A stretch of DNA of 64,000 nt from Pseudomonas siliginis (lineage in GTDB: Bacteria > Pseudomonadota > Gammaproteobacteria > Pseudomonadales > Pseudomonadaceae): NCBI RefSeq assembly GCF_019145195.1, contig NZ_JAHSTW010000008.1:124001-188000 (forward strand). Reading direction: 5' to 3'. Of the stretch, positions 60,808 through 64,000 are shown in pieces (positions within the stretch are counted from its first letter, which is position 1; every line of letters begins with the position of its first letter). Position numbers and translations under genes: made by a program. The notes below the pieces were generated by a model. It searched no databases, was not told the DNA's origin, and worked only from the letters and a program-made list of their open reading frames with translations.

Positions 60808-62625
60808 TCAGTGCTGTTGCAAGTTGCCGTAGAGCTTGGCGTACAAACCGCCGTCGGCGATCAGTTGGCGATGGTCGCCGTCCTCGGCGATCTGCCCGCC
60901 GTCGAACACCAGCACGCGGTCGGCCTGCTTCACCGCCGACAGGCGATGGGCAATGATCAGCGTGGTGCGGCCATGGAGAAACTTCGCCATCGCCTGGTGC
61001 AGGTTGTACTCGGTGGCGGCGTCGAGGGCCGAGGTGGCTTCGTCGAGAATCACCACTTTCGGCTCGGCGAGAATCATCCGCGCGATCGCCAGACGCTGGC
61101 GCTGACCGCCGGACAAACGCACGCCGGAGCGACCAACGATGCTGTCGAGGCCAGCGGGCAGCGCACGGATGGTCGCGGCCATCTGCGCAATTTCCAGCGC
61201 CTGCCAGCAGGCTTCGTCGCTGCGCATGCGGCCCATGGTCAGGTTGGCGCGCACGCTGTCGTTGAACAGCGCCGGATGCTGCAGCACCACCGCGACGTTC
61301 TCGCGCACCGTCTCCAGACCGATCTCCTGCTGGGTCGATCCGCCGAAGCGAATGGTCCCGGCCGCTGGCGTGTACAGGCCCAGCAGCAACTGCACCAAGG
61401 TACTTTTGCCGCCGCCGCTCGCCCCGACAATCGCGACTTTTTCGCCGGGCAGGATCGACAGGTTCATCTGGTCCAGTACCAGCTCGTCGCCGTAACCGAA
61501 GCTCAGGCCTTGCACCTCGATGCCGACGGTGTCGCGCCCCTTGAACGGATCGACGCCGCCGGGATACTGCGGCTCGTCGGCACGCGCCAGCAGTTCATTG
61601 ATCCGCGTCAGCGCACCGCCCGCTGCGTAGTAGGCGTATTGCAGATTGAGCAGCTGTTCGACCGGGCCGATCATGAACCACAGGTAACTGAACACCGCGA
61701 GCATCTGCCCGATCGACAGGTCGGAAAACAGCACGGTGAGCATCGCCGCTGCGCGGAAGATGTCGATGCCGAACTGGAACAGCAAACCACTGGCGCGGTT
61801 CGAGGCGTCGGTTTTCCACTGCGAGTTGACTGCGTAGTTGCGTACTTCCTGCGCGCGCAAACCGAGGCGCCCGAGGAAATAGCCCTGACGATTGCCGGCG
61901 CGCACTTCCTGAATCGCATCGAGGGTTTCGCTCAGTGCCTGGGTGAAGCGCGAGGTGCTGTCGTTCTCGAGTTTTTTCAGGTGTTTGACGCGTTTGCCCA
62001 GCTGCACCGTGGCGTAGATCACCAACGGGTTGAACAGCAGAATCAGCAGCGCCAGCTTCCAGTGCATCCACATCAGAATGCTGGCGGTGCCGACCAGGGT
62101 CAGCATCGCGACGAGGAAGCGGCTGAGGGTTTCGCCGACGAATTTGTCGAGGGTATCCAGATCGGTGACCAGGTGCGTGGTCACCGTGCCGCTGCCGAGG
62201 CTTTCGTATTCGCCGAGGGAAATGCGCTTGAGCCGCTCGATCAGGCGCACGCGAATGCGGTAGACGATGTCCTTGGCCAAGCGCGCGAACAGCCGCGACT
62301 GCAACACGCCAAAACACAGGGCGCTGCAACGCAAGGTCAGGGTCACAACCAGCATCAGGCCGATATAACCCGCCGCCTGCTGCCACATGCTTGGCAGAAA
62401 ATGATTCATGACTTTCAGTGCGGCATCGCCGTGGCCGAGCAGCACTTCGTCGACCAGCAATGGCAGCAGCAATGGAATCGGCACGCTGCACAGAGTCGCC
62501 AGCACGGCCACGCCGTTGGCGATCCACAGGGATTTCTTGTGATGCAGTGCCAGACGCCGGACTTCAGCCCAGCTCAGCCGGTCGACACGCTCTACGGCTG
62601 GCGTGTCATCGGCGCGGTCAGACAC
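60808..62625 (-). CDS. ABC exporter with fused membrane and ATPase domains
   Basis: A 605-residue half-transporter of the MsbA/lipid-and-multidrug type. Six membrane segments fill about 30-310; the ATPase domain (about 360-600) has Walker A GASGGGKST, signature LSGGQRQRLA, Walker B KVVILDEATS and H-loop IAHRLS. It should act as a homodimer exporting a lipid or drug-like compound. Substrate is unknown. It overlaps the DsbA-like gene upstream by eight bases, so the two are coupled. Confidence 0.9.
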   Translation of the reverse strand: MSDRADDTPAVERVDRLSWAEVRRLALHHKKSLWIANGVAVLATLCSVPIPLLLPLLVDEVLLGHGDAALKVMNHFLPSMWQQAAGYIGLMLVVTLTLRCSALCFGVLQSRLFARLAKDIVYRIRVRLIERLKRISLGEYESLGSGTVTTHLVTDLDTLDKFVGETLSRFLVAMLTLVGTASILMWMHWKLALLILLFNPLVIYATVQLGKRVKHLKKLENDSTSRFTQALSETLDAIQEVRAGNRQGYFLGRLGLRAQEVRNYAVNSQWKTDASNRASGLLFQFGIDIFRAAAMLTVLFSDLSIGQMLAVFSYLWFMIGPVEQLLNLQYAYYAAGGALTRINELLARADEPQYPGGVDPFKGRDTVGIEVQGLSFGYGDELVLDQMNLSILPGEKVAIVGASGGGKSTLVQLLLGLYTPAAGTIRFGGSTQQEIGLETVRENVAVVLQHPALFNDSVRANLTMGRMRSDEACWQALEIAQMAATIRALPAGLDSIVGRSGVRLSGGQRQRLAIARMILAEPKVVILDEATSALDAATEYNLHQAMAKFLHGRTTLIIAHRLSAVKQADRVLVFDGGQIAEDGDHRQLIADGGLYAKLYGNLQQH

Positions 62626-63253
62626 AGGCCGCGCGCTCCAGCCAGCGGCCGAGCAACGGCGACAGCTCGCTGAGCGGTTGATAGCCGTTGGTCAGCAGCG
62701 CCAGTTGCCCGTTGCGCTCGGCGAGCAGGGTCGGAAAACCGGCGATGCCCAGATCCTGTACCCAGGTGAAATCGGCCTGGGTGGCCTTGTGCTGATCGGC
62801 ATGATCGAACAACGCCGCGAATTCGATACGCGGCACACCGGCCTGTTCCGCCAGTTCGACCAGCACGCTGGCCTGAGTGACGTCGCGACCTTCGGCGTAA
62901 AACGCCTGCTGGATCAGCCCGACCAATGTCCACGCGCAATCCGGCGCCAGACTGCGCGCGGTGACAACAGCGCGACAGGCAGGCTCGGTGTCGTAGACAA
63001 AACCGTCAGGCAGCGCGCCGTCGAACTTGAACGGCTGGCCGGTGGCCTCGGTGACCGCTTGCCAGTGCTCAAGAATGTAGCGCCGCGTGGTAGGCTCCAG
63101 CGCCGAACCGCTGCCGGTGCGCAGTCCGCCGACCACCAGATGCAGCTCGACTCCGGCTGCCTGCGCCTGCTCGACCAGTGCCTTGGCCACCGGAGCAAAC
63201 CCCCAGCACCATGAACACATCGGATCCATCACATAGAGCAGGCGCGCAGACAT
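62618..63253 (-). CDS. DsbA-family thiol oxidoreductase-like protein
   Basis: A 211-residue thioredoxin-fold protein with the CxxC active site CSWC in DPMCSWCWGFAPVAKAL (about 11-27) and a helical insert typical of the DsbA/FrnE group. No signal peptide is seen, so it works in the cytoplasm. GLRTGSGSALEP and the cis-proline region (AGFPTLL) fit the family. It starts two bases before the end of trhO and overlaps the ABC exporter gene, forming trhO-dsbA-like-ABC in one run. Confidence 0.86.
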   Translation of the reverse strand: MSARLLYVMDPMCSWCWGFAPVAKALVEQAQAAGVELHLVVGGLRTGSGSALEPTTRRYILEHWQAVTEATGQPFKFDGALPDGFVYDTEPACRAVVTARSLAPDCAWTLVGLIQQAFYAEGRDVTQASVLVELAEQAGVPRIEFAALFDHADQHKATQADFTWVQDLGIAGFPTLLAERNGQLALLTNGYQPLSELSPLLGRWLERAACV

Positions 63254-63255
63254 GG

Positions 63256-64000
63256 TTAAGCCTCGGAGGATGCTTGCTTATAGTTGTAGCCGATCGGGTG
63301 CGGCTGGTTGCGTGCCTTGGCCAGTTCGATCTGCTTTTGCCGATCGATGGCGCTGCGCCGGGTTTTCTCGCTGAGCTTGTCCCAGCAGTGCGGGCAACTG
63401 ATGCCGGCGACGTAGTGCTCGGAGGCGCGATCTTCAACGCTGACCGGCGTGCGGCAGGCATGACATTGATCGTAGTCGCCTTCCGTCAGGTCGTGACGCA
63501 CGGTCACGCGGTTGTCAAAGACGAAGCAGTCGCCGCGCCACTTGGTTTCTTCCTGCGGCACCTCTTCGAGGTACTTCAGGATGCCGCCCTTGAGGTGGTA
63601 AACCTCTTCGAAGCCCTCGCCGAGCATGTAGCTCGAGGCTTTCTCGCAGCGAATGCCGCCGGTGCAGAACATCGCGACCTTCTTGTGCACGGCCGGGTCG
63701 AAGTGTTCTTTGATGTAGTCGGGAAACTCGCGAAAACTGGTGGTTTTCGGATCGATGGCGCCTTCGAAGGTGCCGATCGACACTTCGTAGTCGTTGCGCG
63801 TGTCGATCAACAGCACTTCCGGGTCGCTGATCAGCGCGTTCCAGTCCTGCGGTTCGACGTAGGTGCCGACCTTCTTGTTCGGGTCAACGCCTTCAACGCC
63901 GAGGGTGACGATCTCTTTCTTCAGCTTGACCTTGGTGCGATAGAACGGCTGTTCGTCGCAGTACGATTCCTTGTGGTCGATGTCGACCATGCGCGGATCG
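63256..64000 (-). CDS. trhO: tRNA uridine(34) hydroxylase TrhO, N-terminus beyond the window
   Basis: The C-terminal 248 codons of a rhodanese-family protein. The rhodanese domain has the catalytic cysteine in MFCTGGIRCEKASSYML and ends in a zinc-like region with CHACRTP and CPHC. TrhO makes 5-hydroxyuridine in tRNA wobble positions. The frame continues without a stop to the window edge (codons for Asp-Pro-Arg lie before the first Met), so the ATG at 63990 is internal and about 65 residues are missing. Confidence 0.93.
   Translation of the reverse strand, partial: DPRMVDIDHKESYCDEQPFYRTKVKLKKEIVTLGVEGVDPNKKVGTYVEPQDWNALISDPEVLLIDTRNDYEVSIGTFEGAIDPKTTSFREFPDYIKEHFDPAVHKKVAMFCTGGIRCEKASSYMLGEGFEEVYHLKGGILKYLEEVPQEETKWRGDCFVFDNRVTVRHDLTEGDYDQCHACRTPVSVEDRASEHYVAGISCPHCWDKLSEKTRRSAIDRQKQIELAKARNQPHPIGYNYKQASSEA

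Noticed and set aside
60733..62673. 646-codon plus-strand frame opposite the ABC exporter
   Set aside because: Mirror of a gene with clear Walker and signature motifs; composition is of the shadow type.

Overview
The window is a GC-rich, tightly packed chromosomal segment from a Pseudomonas, most likely of the P. fluorescens complex. The evidence is gene order. The run ihfB-rpsA-cmk-tyrA::aroA-hisC-pheA-serC-gyrA-mtnA-mtaD-ubiG-mupP-yciK is the conserved Pseudomonas core order, the O-antigen locus lies between ihfB and wbpM as in P. aeruginosa, and seven gene-free gaps carry the paired REP palindromes typical of fluorescent pseudomonads. I found no tRNA, rRNA, transposase, integrase or CRISPR array.

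Layout. (1) 1-14.3 kb: a truncated lipoprotein gene, a patatin-like phospholipase, the potassium-uptake locus kdpFABC-kdpDE (including the 29-residue kdpF), an ethanolamine-type permease, a DUF2897 peptide, a TetR regulator overlapping tail to tail with a stand-alone fabF-type ketosynthase, and a ComEA-like protein. (2) 14.3-38.3 kb: the O-specific polysaccharide locus. Most of it is on the minus strand: rmlB-rmlD-rmlA, two related GT2 glycosyltransferases, a WbpV/WbpK-type reductase, the ABC exporter wzm-wzt, a 1395-residue multidomain enzyme, the initiating transferase wbpL and the 4,6-dehydratase wbpM. Between wbpL and wbpM lies a six-gene cassette on the opposite strand (16.8-24.5 kb). (3) 38.5-50.6 kb: lapA, ihfB, a small lipoprotein, rpsA, cmk and the aromatic/serine genes up to gyrA, all on the minus strand. 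(4) 51-64 kb: methionine salvage (mtnA, mtaD), ubiquinone synthesis (ubiG), cell-wall recycling (mupP), a short-chain dehydrogenase, a GGDEF protein, a TenA-like protein, a GGDEF-EAL protein, an ABC exporter, a DsbA-like protein and the tRNA hydroxylation gene trhO, cut by the window end.

How the O-antigen genes fit together (inference from families). WbpM and the WbpV/WbpK-type reductase should make a UDP-2-acetamido-6-deoxyhexose that WbpL loads onto undecaprenyl phosphate. The glycosyltransferases extend the chain and Wzm-Wzt exports it. Wzt has the C-terminal carbohydrate-binding domain of exporters that read a chain-end modification. No separate terminator gene is seen, but the 1395-residue protein carries, in front of its two glycosyltransferase domains, a methyltransferase, a kinase-like segment and a predicted coiled coil, the order known from the chain terminator WbdD. 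The opposite-strand cassette encodes an aminotransferase and a fused acetyltransferase/3,4-ketoisomerase. With RmlA and RmlB these can make a dTDP-3-acetamido-3,6-dideoxyhexose. The cassette also encodes GtrB-like and GtrA-like proteins and two large membrane proteins that share a periplasmic motif. I read it as a lipid-linked side-branch glycosylation module using an amino sugar instead of glucose. rmlC is absent although rmlD is present.
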